A DNA stretch of 64,000 nt from Mariaggregatimicrobium sp964498785 (GTDB lineage: Bacteria > Zhuqueibacterota > Zhuqueibacteria > Thermofontimicrobiales > Thiofontviventaceae): NCBI GenBank assembly GCA_964498785.1, contig CAZCJL010000016.1:15829-79828 (forward strand), read 5' to 3'. The stretch's first letter is position 1. The number at the start of each line of letters is the position of its first letter. A program made the position numbers and the translations under genes. The notes under the pieces were generated by a model. The model was not told where the DNA came from. It saw only the letters and a program-made list of their open reading frames with translations, and ran no database searches. Below are positions 54,822 through 63,934 of the stretch, one piece after another.

Positions 54822-55994
54822 CTATTTTTGTTTTCTTAAAATTACATAACTCGCCGTTCCCCACCCCAATAATGCAACAGCGCTATTTAATACACGCCAC
54901 AATTTTGGATTTCCGACAACTTTTACATTCACCGGGCGTTTTGGAAGGCCTGAATAGCCAACACCACTTATCGCCTCATCCACTGCAATCACACAATATT
55001 CTAGTCCCTGATTTCTTACAAATTTACCCGGAATCGTTCCCTGGTATAATATTCCTCCCAGATTTTGTAACTTAACCACACTCCAATGATTAAATCCTTT
55101 CGGGCGATATAATACTGATGCAACTTTTAACTTTCTGTTCTCATATATCTCTGCCTGTAAATTGATATCCTGTCCTGCCTCGACATGATGTATTGGATAA
55201 TGAATAACAACCGGCGCTGTTTTGTCTGGCGTGTCTTCCATGCCGCTGCTTTCTTGAATGCTCGACAAATGTGGGACGCCCTCTGGTTTGCCATCATGAT
55301 CCATGTATCCATCTCGATCTTCGGCCTGCAAAATAGCTAAATCCAATTCGTCCGGAATTCCATCATTGTCTTTATCTCCGCGTGTGCTTGTTCGAAAATA
55401 GTATGTCAAGCCAGCGTAAAAATCGATAACACCGTCATTTTCATCGCCGCTCTTAATCTGATCAAGCATATCTGTTAAAGAATATCGATAAGTCGCTCCT
55501 ATACTCAAAAACAGATTTCTCATTTTGTTTAACGTAAATTCAACGCCACCGCCGGTTTTGATAAATGAATCAACGCCCTTTTGAAGTTTTCCTGTTTCTG
55601 GAGGGTTTCTTAATACAGAATTATCTTTTGTCGCTTCCCAATAGACTCCCCCACCGCCTAAAATGGCATAAATATTTGTTTTATTTAGTGGGAAAAAATT
55701 GAGCGTTAAATGGACTTCATACGGGAAAATAGTGGTCTTAAAATTTGTACTGTCATTATCCCCCAATGTAGAATATCCACCTTCAAAACCGAGCGAAACG
55801 AAATCATTTAGGTTGTACCCTATGTTTCCATAAATAAAAGGCTTAAGAGCTGGATTTTTCATGTCGCCTTCAAGCCGATTAAAGCCGGCTTTAAATCCAA
55901 TCCCCATATCTCCTATTCTCCCGCCGGCATATAAGGTTGCGCACAAAAAACTAAACAGCAACCATAACCATATTATTTCTTTCCACCGTCTCAA
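54822..55994 (-). CDS. Outer-membrane beta-barrel protein with TSP3 repeats, Ig-like domain and C-terminal helix
   Basis: A 390-residue exported protein. A signal peptide (about 1-23) precedes alternating hydrophobic strands (24-200) typical of an 8-stranded OmpA-like barrel. Residues 207-235 hold two calcium-binding TSP3-like motifs (DKDNDGIPDELD, DRDGYMDHDG). Residues 260-358 form an Ig-like domain, and 368-386 a hydrophobic C-terminal helix with a basic end. A barrel plus a C-terminal hydrophobic helix is an odd combination. The start is TTG: GGAG lies eight bases upstream and no ATG precedes the mature part. A promoter at 56048-56076 fits. Confidence 0.72.
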   Translation of the reverse strand: MRRWKEIIWLWLLFSFLCATLYAGGRIGDMGIGFKAGFNRLEGDMKNPALKPFIYGNIGYNLNDFVSLGFEGGYSTLGDNDSTNFKTTIFPYEVHLTLNFFPLNKTNIYAILGGGGVYWEATKDNSVLRNPPETGKLQKGVDSFIKTGGGVEFTLNKMRNLFLSIGATYRYSLTDMLDQIKSGDENDGVIDFYAGLTYYFRTSTRGDKDNDGIPDELDLAILQAEDRDGYMDHDGKPEGVPHLSSIQESSGMEDTPDKTAPVVIHYPIHHVEAGQDINLQAEIYENRKLKVASVLYRPKGFNHWSVVKLQNLGGILYQGTIPGKFVRNQGLEYCVIAVDEAISGVGYSGLPKRPVNVKVVGNPKLWRVLNSAVALLGWGTASYVILRKQK

Positions 55995-56047
55995 GATTTT
56001 TTCTCCATTTTTCGTAAATAAAAGAGTTTATGTAATTTATTACTAAA

Positions 56048-56076
56048 AATGTATTAAAATTTATCAAAAAAGTCAA
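56048..56076 (-). promoter_or_regulatory. Sigma70-like promoter for the barrel/YbgF-like unit
   Basis: On the minus strand TTGACT (56071-56076), 17 nt, then TACATT (56048-56053). The leader to the TTG start at 55994 is about 55 nt. It lies just after the lgt stop, so it separates this unit from the cell-wall operon. Confidence 0.5.
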
Positions 56077-56112
56077 GAATTATTTTCATTATTAATTTAA
56101 CATCTATGTGTT

Positions 56113-56925
56113 TTATTCATTTACTCCTTTCAATTTAACCAAGCTATAAAGAATCAAAAAGATACCGCCTAATATCATCAGGAAACTGATGCCCTGATTT
56201 AACGAAAATGGCGTATTTCCAATTGTAAACAATACCATGCTCTCCTCATAATAACGAAACATATCCACTGTAAAACGAGAAATTCCATAAAGGATTAGAA
56301 AAACATACAATAAAAATCCATCAAATTTCTTCCATCGTTCAACGAATAGCAAAAGAATAAAAATTAGTAATCCGTACATTGAGGAGTACAATTGTGCCGG
56401 ATGGATCGGTATATTAGCGAAATGGTAACCAGCGGCACTTTCCGGTGGAAAAATCATCCCGCATGAAGCATTTGTTGGGATACCATAACAACAACCGTTT
56501 AAAAAACATCCTATTCGAGTAACAAAAATGCCAAGCCCCAGGGATGGTGCAAGAATGTCGCAAATTTTAAGCATAGGCAGCTTATTCACTTTCATATACA
56601 ACAAGCCGAAAAATAGTGCTGCTAAGAAACCACCCAGCATGGTTAGACCAGCAATGCCAATTTGCCCGCTACTTTGAAATGGATTAATAGTATCAAGCCA
56701 ATGGCCTTTAAATTCTTCCAAATGAAATATGACATATAAAAATCTGGCGCCTAAAATTGCACTAATCACAATGACAACTGAAAGATCCATAATTTTATTC
56801 GGATCGACATTTTGTTTTTTTGCACGATACATTGCAAATAAGATACCGAGTAAAAAAGAAACTGCCAGCATTAGACCATAACTGTGGATTTCTAAGGGTC
56901 CGATTTTAAATAGATTAGGGTACAC
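56113..56925 (-). CDS. lgt: Prolipoprotein diacylglyceryl transferase
   Basis: A 270-residue inner-membrane enzyme that adds diacylglycerol to the lipobox Cys of prolipoproteins. About seven membrane segments are visible. The start IGPLEIHSYGLMLAVSF and the block VTRIGCFLNGCCYG near residue 135 mark the family; in the Lgt signature this subgroup has GCCYG where others have N-x-E-x-x-G. HPAQLYSSMYGLLIF follows. The start is GTG. It closes the cell-wall operon after rodA. The YbgF-like lipoprotein is one likely substrate. Confidence 0.93.
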   Translation of the reverse strand: MYPNLFKIGPLEIHSYGLMLAVSFLLGILFAMYRAKKQNVDPNKIMDLSVVIVISAILGARFLYVIFHLEEFKGHWLDTINPFQSSGQIGIAGLTMLGGFLAALFFGLLYMKVNKLPMLKICDILAPSLGLGIFVTRIGCFLNGCCYGIPTNASCGMIFPPESAAGYHFANIPIHPAQLYSSMYGLLIFILLLFVERWKKFDGFLLYVFLILYGISRFTVDMFRYYEESMVLFTIGNTPFSLNQGISFLMILGGIFLILYSLVKLKGVNE

Positions 56926-56945
56926 GTGAACACTCTTTCGTTATG

Positions 56946-58172
56946 TTAATATTTATACCTCCTGATGGAGGTGCTAATTATAAATCCGATTAATATCATA
57001 CTGGTAACAAGCGATGACCCACCATAACTAATAAATGGCAAAGGAATTCCTGTAACTGGCATAATACCGACAGTCATTCCAATAGTAATAAAAACATGAA
57101 AGGCAATAATTGTTACTGCACCAATGCATAGCAAACTAGCAAACTTATCTCTGGCCACCGATGCAACATAAATTCCTCTTCGTAAGACAAGTAAAAATAA
57201 AAATAGAATAAATAACACGCCGATAAAACCAAATTCTTCCCCAATCACCGAGAAAACAAAATCAGTATGTTGAGCCGGTAAAAACCGAAGCTGAGTTTGA
57301 GTTCCATGAAGAAAGCCTTTTCCAAGGATCCCGCCGGAGCCAATAGCCACTTTGGATTGAATGACTTGATAACCTGCACCATCAGGATCAAGTTCTAATC
57401 CTAAAAAGGTCAATATTCGATGTTGCTGATAATTATGAAGCTTTCCCCAAAGATAAGGCGTAACAATACCAACGCTTATGTTTAGAATCATCAGGATAAT
57501 AAAAACGTTAAAACCTTTACGAAAATATAAAAGTATCGATCCAATGATAATCATCGCAGAAAAAAATGTATAAAAATTAAAAGCAGCAAGCATTACGACA
57601 AATGGAGCGACTATCGCGAACAAATAAAACGTGGGTAATCCCGCCCAATAGAGTACTGGTAGAATTAAACTTATGAAAACAAGAGCGGTTCCCAGATCGG
57701 GTTGTTTTACGACGAGCACAAAGGGGAGCAACACCAAACTAAATGCAACTGCTATTTCTTTCAAGTTCATAAGATCACGTCTTTCGTTGGCCAAATATCT
57801 TGCCAGTGCCAACAAAACTCCTATTTTGGCAAATTCAGACGGTTGAAATTTAAAGGGGCCAAGTTCAATCCAACGATTAACATCTGCAATTTTACCTAAA
57901 AATAGAGGACCAACTAACAACACCACGGATACCACATAAACAATATATGCTATATCCCGGTAATTTTTTAACGGGACAATAACGGTTAGCACCATAAAAA
58001 TAAAACTGATGAAAAACCATAATATCTGTTTTGCAAAATTTGTCTTTAATGCCGGAGATTCAACGTGATACGAAGCACTGTAGATTGCACCTAAACCAAT
58101 AAATATTAGTAGTACCACAACAACAATGCTGCCATAGTCAGCTCCGGAAAGTTTTAAATCACCGAATATCAT
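56946..58172 (-). CDS. rodA: RodA peptidoglycan glycosyltransferase (SEDS family)
   Basis: A 408-residue SEDS membrane protein that polymerises lipid II during cell elongation together with PBP2. Ten membrane segments are apparent. RWIELGPFKFQPSEFAKIGV and VKQPDLGTALVFISLILPVL (with the catalytic Asp of the family) are conserved, as are GEEFGFIGVLF and the end PFISYGGSSLV. The frame is open further upstream, but the ATG at 58172 is preferred: it starts MIFGDLKLSG and overlaps the PBP2 stop by 14 nt, consistent with coupling. Confidence 0.92.
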   Translation of the reverse strand: MIFGDLKLSGADYGSIVVVVLLIFIGLGAIYSASYHVESPALKTNFAKQILWFFISFIFMVLTVIVPLKNYRDIAYIVYVVSVVLLVGPLFLGKIADVNRWIELGPFKFQPSEFAKIGVLLALARYLANERRDLMNLKEIAVAFSLVLLPFVLVVKQPDLGTALVFISLILPVLYWAGLPTFYLFAIVAPFVVMLAAFNFYTFFSAMIIIGSILLYFRKGFNVFIILMILNISVGIVTPYLWGKLHNYQQHRILTFLGLELDPDGAGYQVIQSKVAIGSGGILGKGFLHGTQTQLRFLPAQHTDFVFSVIGEEFGFIGVLFILFLFLLVLRRGIYVASVARDKFASLLCIGAVTIIAFHVFITIGMTVGIMPVTGIPLPFISYGGSSLVTSMILIGFIISTSIRRYKY

Positions 58173-59958
58173 AAGCAAATCTATCTGGTTGTTTCTTATT
58201 GTTCCTAAAATAATTTTGAATAATTCCGCGGGCAATAGGCCCGGCAACGGCTCCACCGCTTCCGCCATTTTCAACCAAAACACAAAAAGCGATTTCCGGA
58301 TTTTCATAAGGAGCAAATCCGGTAATCCACGCATGGTCTTTTCCGTGTGGATTCTGGGCAGTGCCAGTTTTAGCAGCCACCTGGATATCCGGGAACCAAC
58401 AAACTTTTGCAGTTCCTTTTAATCCATTTACAACCCGAAACATCCCATCCCGAACAACGTCATACGTTGATTGGCTAATTCCGGGCACGCGAATCGAATC
58501 GATTTCTGTCCATTTGCGAGTACGATCTATTGGATCTTCTAAATAACGAACTAAATGAAACCGATAGTAAACACCTCTGTTCGCGATAATCATGGACATA
58601 GCTGCTACTTGCAACGGAGTTACCAATAAATCACCCTGTCCCACTGCCAGATTTAACAGCAATCCCTGAGACCATTTATTTTTTCCATAATGTTTATCGA
58701 GATATGTTTTATCAGGAACAAGGCCGGAATTTTCATTTATTATATCGATATTTGTTTTTTCTCCAAAACGAAAAATCCGCGCGAAATTACTCCAATTTTC
58801 CAGCCCAACCTTAAGACCAAGTTTATAAAAATATACATTACATGACTGTTCAATCGCTTCGGACAAGTTTACATCACCGTGCCCTTCTTTTTTCCAGCAA
58901 TCAAAAGTACGGCGTCCAAAAAGCATTGCCCCATTGCAGTACGATGTCCAGTTTGGTGAAATAACATCATTTTCAAGAGCGGCGGCTGCTAAGACAAGTT
59001 TAAAAATTGATCCCGGTGGATAAAGACTCTGAACCATTCTATCATAAAGAGGTTTATGCGGGTCGCTAATTAATTTGTTCCAAATCTCGGGTGGTATCGG
59101 TTTGGTAAAAATTTCAGGTTCATAATCAGGTTTACTAACGAGAGCTATAATTTCACCGTTTTTGCAATCGACCACAACTGCGCCGCCACGAAGGGTATCC
59201 ATCCGGGTTTCTAAATATTGCTGTAAATGTTTATCCATCGAAAGATGGAGATCTTTACCAGGTAACGGAAGAATTTCCGGTTTATCTTTTAAAGTCCGCA
59301 CCTCTCGACCAAACGCATCGACTTCTATATATCGCGAACCACGCAAACCCTGTAACTGGGCATCATACACGTTTTCCAGTCCCTTTTTACCAACAATGTC
59401 GCCTAAGCGATATCCCTGATGTTCAAACTTTTTTAATTCTCGCTGAGTAATTTCTCCTAAATAACCAAACAGATGGGGCGCCCGAACTCTTGTCGGATAA
59501 CTTCGGCGGGGTTCAGTCTGGTAGATTATTCCAGGTAAATCCAGACGATTTTCTTCTAATTTTGAAAGAACCTCAAAATCAATTTGCCTTTTCAGTTTTA
59601 CCGGCGTAAAATAGCCGCTCCTTTGTGTCCTTATTTTATTTTTTATCTCTGATAATTCAAGATCAATAATTTTTCCGGCCAAAGCAAGAGTAGAATCCGA
59701 GTCTTTCACCTCAAAAGGAATAGCAAATACAGAATATGAAGGTCGATTATCCACCAGAACAATCCCATTTCGATCGTAGATTAATCCGCGAGTTGGTTGA
59801 AGCGACACCTGCCTGATTCTGTTCTTTTCAGATTCCTGAAAATATTGTGCCTGCCGGTATATCTGAAGATAAAAAAAGCGAGCGATTAAAACAAAAAAAG
59901 CAAAATATAATATAGAAAAATAAATGTATTTTTTCGTTTCTAAAGTTGGCGAGTTCAT
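58159..59958 (-). CDS. mrdA: Penicillin-binding protein 2 (elongation transpeptidase)
   Basis: A 599-residue class B PBP. One N-terminal membrane anchor (about 11-33) precedes a dimerisation domain containing TRGLIYDRNGIVLVDN. The transpeptidase has Ser317-x-x-Lys320 (PPGSIFK), the SCN motif at 372-374 and KTGT at 530-533; the set is complete. It cross-links new peptidoglycan in the elongasome with RodA, MreB, MreC and MreD, all encoded here. It overlaps rodA by 14 nt and follows mreD by 21 nt. Confidence 0.94.
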   Translation of the reverse strand: MNSPTLETKKYIYFSILYFAFFVLIARFFYLQIYRQAQYFQESEKNRIRQVSLQPTRGLIYDRNGIVLVDNRPSYSVFAIPFEVKDSDSTLALAGKIIDLELSEIKNKIRTQRSGYFTPVKLKRQIDFEVLSKLEENRLDLPGIIYQTEPRRSYPTRVRAPHLFGYLGEITQRELKKFEHQGYRLGDIVGKKGLENVYDAQLQGLRGSRYIEVDAFGREVRTLKDKPEILPLPGKDLHLSMDKHLQQYLETRMDTLRGGAVVVDCKNGEIIALVSKPDYEPEIFTKPIPPEIWNKLISDPHKPLYDRMVQSLYPPGSIFKLVLAAAALENDVISPNWTSYCNGAMLFGRRTFDCWKKEGHGDVNLSEAIEQSCNVYFYKLGLKVGLENWSNFARIFRFGEKTNIDIINENSGLVPDKTYLDKHYGKNKWSQGLLLNLAVGQGDLLVTPLQVAAMSMIIANRGVYYRFHLVRYLEDPIDRTRKWTEIDSIRVPGISQSTYDVVRDGMFRVVNGLKGTAKVCWFPDIQVAAKTGTAQNPHGKDHAWITGFAPYENPEIAFCVLVENGGSGGAVAGPIARGIIQNYFRNNKKQPDRFAYDIR

Positions 59959-59979
59959 TTTTTTATTAATTCATGCTGT

Positions 59980-60465
59980 TTAGAATTCTCTGGTATCCCA
60001 TAGCACCCGGCTAAAAATAAAATTCATTATTAAAGCAACAATCGTCGTATAAATTGCCCGGGGAATTGAGTGATACACAAATGATTTAAATAACCTTTGG
60101 TCCGATCCAAGCAAATAAATGAATTGATAAATGCGATCATGAATAATTGTAACAATAAAAAAGATTATTGTTAAATTCAGAATAGAGTAAATTCCTTTGC
60201 TTCTTTGAAAGAAAGCGGTAATAAAACAGGAAATCGACTTTGTTAAGGACGAAAGTCCCAACATGCTTAAAGAGAACAAATCCTGCACAAGACCGGCGGT
60301 AAAACCAATCACTGTCGAAGTTGTTTGTGCTTCTCTTAAACTGATAAAAATTAAATAAATTAATACAATATCCGGTGTAATACCCTTTATCGAAATCAGA
60401 TCAATAACATTCAGATCGATTACAAGAACGATGAAAAAAATGATAGCATATTTAATGTATTTCAT
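59980..60465 (-). CDS. mreD: Rod shape-determining protein MreD
   Basis: A small hydrophobic protein of 161 residues with five predicted membrane segments. KGITPDIVLIYLIFISLREA, then GFTAGLVQDLFSLSMLGLSS is the usual MreD pattern. It has no catalytic motif; it is a membrane subunit of the elongasome. Identity rests on topology and on its position between mreC (4-nt gap) and mrdA. Confidence 0.88.
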   Translation of the reverse strand: MKYIKYAIIFFIVLVIDLNVIDLISIKGITPDIVLIYLIFISLREAQTTSTVIGFTAGLVQDLFSLSMLGLSSLTKSISCFITAFFQRSKGIYSILNLTIIFFIVTIIHDRIYQFIYLLGSDQRLFKSFVYHSIPRAIYTTIVALIMNFIFSRVLWDTREF

Positions 60466-60469
60466 TGAG

Positions 60470-61267
60470 TCATAATTCTTTATAGTAATTCATCATAATC
60501 AACACTTCTTCCAGTCGATTAAAATCAATGTCTGGTTTTACTTTTACGTTCATAAATAAATCACGTTGTGTATCTTTTGCCATAATAATTTTGCCAATAT
60601 AAATCCCTTCGGGAAAAATATCGCTATAGCCCGAAGTGACGACAAAATCTCCTAATTGAACATCCGAACGATTTGGTATTTCATTTAATGTACAGACTCT
60701 TTCGGCTTGCCATCCGATAATTCCGTTGATGCTGCTCCGCTGTACTTTTGCACTGACTCTAAAATTTTGGTCAAGCATCAGATGGCCGATCGAATAATTT
60801 TCTTCGACGCGATAAATTTTACCAACCAATCCATCGGGTAATACGATCGGCATGTCTTTGGCAATACTATCATTTTCTCCAACGTCTAATAGTATTTGAT
60901 TCATAAAACCTGAAGAATTTCTTCCGATAACTTTTGCTGCAATAAGCTTATAGTTACTCTGCTCCTTAAATCCGATCAATTTTTTTAATCGAATGTTTTC
61001 CTGTTGAGCAGCCCGCATTTTGCTATTTTCCAAAGCTAACTCTGTGTTTTGGTGTCTTAAAAATCTGTTTTCTTCTTCAAGATAAGCATATTTTGAAAAA
61101 TAAGCAATTCTGGCCTGAAGCGAGCCAATAAAATCTATCGTGAATGTTTTTACCGCATCTAATTGTTGGTTTCTATTTGAAAAAATAAGTAATAAAGAAA
61201 ATAACACACAAACGAGTAATACAATATACTCTTTGAAATTAGTCAGTTTTTTCTGGTATGAATTCAT
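60470..61267 (-). CDS. mreC: Rod shape-determining protein MreC
   Basis: A 265-residue periplasmic scaffold protein with one N-terminal anchor (about 14-30), a coiled coil (about 60-100, EEENRFLRHQNTELALENSK) and a beta-rich domain with VIGRNSSGFMNQILLDVGEN and GDFVVTSGYSDIFPEGIYIG. These are the family's conserved blocks. It bridges MreB/MreD and PBP2 in the elongasome. It lies between mreB (3-nt gap) and mreD. Confidence 0.93.
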   Translation of the reverse strand: MNSYQKKLTNFKEYIVLLVCVLFSLLLIFSNRNQQLDAVKTFTIDFIGSLQARIAYFSKYAYLEEENRFLRHQNTELALENSKMRAAQQENIRLKKLIGFKEQSNYKLIAAKVIGRNSSGFMNQILLDVGENDSIAKDMPIVLPDGLVGKIYRVEENYSIGHLMLDQNFRVSAKVQRSSINGIIGWQAERVCTLNEIPNRSDVQLGDFVVTSGYSDIFPEGIYIGKIIMAKDTQRDLFMNVKVKPDIDFNRLEEVLIMMNYYKEL

Positions 61268-61270
61268 TTT

Positions 61271-62314
61271 TCAGGTAATATATTCACGCTTTGTTTTTGT
61301 TAAAACCTTTTGATAGCCATTTAAATCATCCAAAATCTTCCCGGTTCCTCGAACAACACAGGTTAGAGAATCTTCGCTGATAACAATAGGCAGGTTAGTT
61401 TCCTGTCGCAACCGTTCATCCAGGCCTTTGAGCAACGATCCACCACCCGTTAAAATAATTCCCCGGTCCAGAATATCTGCTGCTAATTCTGGCGGCGTTT
61501 GTTCAAGACATAGTTTAACAGCTTCTATAATTGCATTCACACATTCGGATAATGCTTCCTGTACTTCTTCTGCCGAAATTTCGACTGTTTTCGGCACACC
61601 AGCGACCAAATCACGTCCTTTTACTGTCATTGACGCTTTTTCAGCAGCCGGCCCGGCCGAGCCGATAGTGCATTTAATCATTTCCGCTGTATTTTCGCCG
61701 ATGAGCAAATTATATTTTCGTTTAAAATATTGGATAATTGATTCGGTCATCTCATCCCCGGCGATGCGGATGGATGTATCATTTACAATACCCGAGAGTG
61801 CTATCACAGCAATTTCTGTTGTTCCTCCGCCGATATCAATAATCATACTTCCGACAGGTTCATCTATTGGCAACCCCACGCCAATTGCTGCTGCCATTGG
61901 TTCAGCAATCAAATAAACCTCACGCGCACCTACATGTTCTGCGGAATCACGAACTGCCCTTTTTTCAACATCCGTAATTCCGGATGGAATTGCCACAGCA
62001 ATTCTGGGGCGTATCAGACGGTTCACTTTTACTTTACGAATAAAATACCGAATCATTCGCTCGGCTAATTCAAAATCAGCAATTACACCATCTTTTAAAG
62101 GACGCACGGTCAGTATTTCCCCGGGTGTTCGTCCAACCATGTCCTTGGCTTTTAAGCCATAAGCAACGATTTCCTGATTTGATTTTCGAATTGCGATGAC
62201 GGAAGGTTCATTCACGACGATTCCTTTTCCCTTCACATACACCAGCGTGTTCGCAGTTCCTAAATCAATAGCAATATCACTTGAAAAATATTTTTTAAGA
62301 TATGAAATTGACAT
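61271..62314 (-). CDS. mreB: Rod shape-determining actin homologue MreB
   Basis: A 347-residue bacterial actin. DLGTANTLVYVKGKGIVVNE is the phosphate-1 loop, IIDIGGGTTEIAVIALSGIV the phosphate-2 loop and GIILTGGGSLLKGLDERL the adenosine motif; all are intact. A likely amphipathic N-terminus (MSISYLKKYF) may bind the membrane. It forms filaments that position cell-wall synthesis. It opens the mreBCD-mrdA-rodA block and is preceded two bases earlier by the dipeptidase gene. Confidence 0.96.
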   Translation of the reverse strand: MSISYLKKYFSSDIAIDLGTANTLVYVKGKGIVVNEPSVIAIRKSNQEIVAYGLKAKDMVGRTPGEILTVRPLKDGVIADFELAERMIRYFIRKVKVNRLIRPRIAVAIPSGITDVEKRAVRDSAEHVGAREVYLIAEPMAAAIGVGLPIDEPVGSMIIDIGGGTTEIAVIALSGIVNDTSIRIAGDEMTESIIQYFKRKYNLLIGENTAEMIKCTIGSAGPAAEKASMTVKGRDLVAGVPKTVEISAEEVQEALSECVNAIIEAVKLCLEQTPPELAADILDRGIILTGGGSLLKGLDERLRQETNLPIVISEDSLTCVVRGTGKILDDLNGYQKVLTKTKREYIT

Positions 62315-62315
62315 C

Positions 62316-62963
62316 TCAATTCCTCAGATTTTTAATTACAAAAATTTTTAGCGGAATATCCAATATCTGATACCGTTTTGATTCACTATCGTTAAAATGC
62401 CACCATTCAGATTTTATTGGTACAAATCCTTCTGCCTTCATTTCGTCATGCAAAAGTTTTCTGTTTTTTAATACATGATCTGGTAAGAATGGATAATTCG
62501 TTTTAGACTTTTTGCTAAAATCATCATATCCCGTAGGCATTTCGACCTCATTTCCCAGCAAGTCAACCAATGTGACGTCAACTGCCGCTCCCCTGTTATG
62601 ATTGGAGCCGGTTAACGGATCAGCAACCAATCCAGGAGTGGATACTTTTTCCCACATTCTTTTTTGAACAGACAGCGGACGATAGGCGTCCCATACTTTT
62701 AAACCATAGCCTTTTTTACGAAGGCGATGCTGAACATTAACCAATTTCAATGCAACCGCTCTCCTCAATAAACAGATATCTGCCGAATACAAAACTTCTC
62801 CCATGAAATTATCGGCAGTCGCATACTTTATTTCAACTATTATGGTTGAATCAAGTGTTGTTATTTCAATTAAATCTATATCATTTTGTGAATATGCTGT
62901 TTCAAAAAAAATAGCTATTATTAACAAAAAATATTTACATATTTTATCATTCCAAAACTGCAC
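62316..62963 (-). CDS. Exported D-alanyl-D-alanine dipeptidase (VanX/DdpX family)
   Basis: A 215-residue zinc peptidase. Zn ligands His122 and Asp129 (SNHNRGAAVD), and His189 with catalytic Glu186 (SEWWH), are present, as is Arg95 (DAYRP). The signal peptide (residues 1-25, ending AYSQ) points to the periplasm, so it would recycle D-Ala-D-Ala or cut peptidoglycan-derived peptides rather than confer vancomycin resistance. The start is GTG with AGGATGG upstream. It is tightly linked to mreB (2-nt gap) and to the LD-carboxypeptidase gene. Confidence 0.88.
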   Translation of the reverse strand: MQFWNDKICKYFLLIIAIFFETAYSQNDIDLIEITTLDSTIIVEIKYATADNFMGEVLYSADICLLRRAVALKLVNVQHRLRKKGYGLKVWDAYRPLSVQKRMWEKVSTPGLVADPLTGSNHNRGAAVDVTLVDLLGNEVEMPTGYDDFSKKSKTNYPFLPDHVLKNRKLLHDEMKAEGFVPIKSEWWHFNDSESKRYQILDIPLKIFVIKNLRN

Positions 62964-62983
62964 GTTTTTCCATCCTGATACTA

Positions 62984-63934
62984 TTATAGATTAATTGGAT
63001 TCTCCAAAATTCGCACGCTTTGTGTTGCCGTATTTATTTCTGCATTAACTCCAATCGGAAGAGTTAATTTTACCGAGCCATGACCATAAGCGAAATTAGC
63101 AATTACCGGTATGTCCAAATCTTTTGTATAGTCTTGAATGACTTCCTCGGTTGTTAGTGAACTGGTACCATTTTCGCTCGGTACACAATCGATAAATTGT
63201 CCTAAAATCAATCCGTTTATTTTATCTAAAATACCAGCCAATCGCATTTGCGCAAAATAACGATCCAATCGATAAGGCACTTCGCCAATATCTTCTACAA
63301 CGAGGATAGCACCTTCTAAATCCGGCATATACGAACCACCCAAAATTGCACTAAAAACAGATATACATCCGGCAATCAGATGACCTTCCGCCTTGCCTTC
63401 TTTAATAATTTTTATTTTTATATCATTGGGATTTTTAAGCACGATTTGATTATTCGCATTTGTTAAACAGTCCCACAGGCTTTTTTCGGAAAAATTATGA
63501 ATACCCTGTCCCATTTCAACAGCGACCATGGGACCCGAAAATGAAACCAGGCCAGCCCTGGCCAGCAATCCCAAGTTCAAAGCTGTAATATCACTATAGC
63601 CGACAAAAATTTTAGGATTTTTACGGATCAAATCATAATTTAGCCGGTGTAAAATTCTTGGGGCACCATAGCCTCCTCTTGAACAGATGATTGCTTTTAC
63701 CTCGGGATCTGCAAACATTTTATTCAGATCTTCCAGTCGTGCATCGTCATCGCCAGCCAGATACCCGTGAATACTTAAATTATATTTTCCTGATTTTACC
63801 GAATAACCCAACTGTTCCAGATACTTTATCCCCTTGAAATAATTTTCCTCATTGCCGGGTTTACTCGCAGGCGAGACAACGCCGATTGTGTCTCCTTTTT
63901 TTAATGCTTTTGGTTTGATAATCTTTTGTGCCAT
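62984..63934 (-). CDS. ldcA: LD-carboxypeptidase (muramoyltetrapeptide carboxypeptidase, S66 family)
   Basis: A 316-residue serine peptidase that removes the terminal D-Ala from tetrapeptides during peptidoglycan recycling. Ser114 in VGYSDITALN is the nucleophile, and Glu214 (LVVEDIGEVPYRLDR) and His285 (FAYGHGSVKL) complete the triad. CSRGGYGAPRIL, the conserved block before it, is intact. No signal peptide, so it is cytoplasmic. It is the first gene of the cell-wall operon in this window. The remaining 66 bases upstream hold a weak TTGAAT -35 candidate only. Confidence 0.92.
   Translation of the reverse strand: MAQKIIKPKALKKGDTIGVVSPASKPGNEENYFKGIKYLEQLGYSVKSGKYNLSIHGYLAGDDDARLEDLNKMFADPEVKAIICSRGGYGAPRILHRLNYDLIRKNPKIFVGYSDITALNLGLLARAGLVSFSGPMVAVEMGQGIHNFSEKSLWDCLTNANNQIVLKNPNDIKIKIIKEGKAEGHLIAGCISVFSAILGGSYMPDLEGAILVVEDIGEVPYRLDRYFAQMRLAGILDKINGLILGQFIDCVPSENGTSSLTTEEVIQDYTKDLDIPVIANFAYGHGSVKLTLPIGVNAEINTATQSVRILENPINL

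Noticed and set aside
58173..58334. Longer 5' version of rodA
   Set aside because: It would overlap PBP2 by 176 nt in another frame and adds a sequence unlike SEDS proteins; the ATG at 58172 matches the family start.
61428..61916. Plus-strand frame of 162 codons
   Set aside because: Antisense shadow of mreB, whose own motifs are complete.
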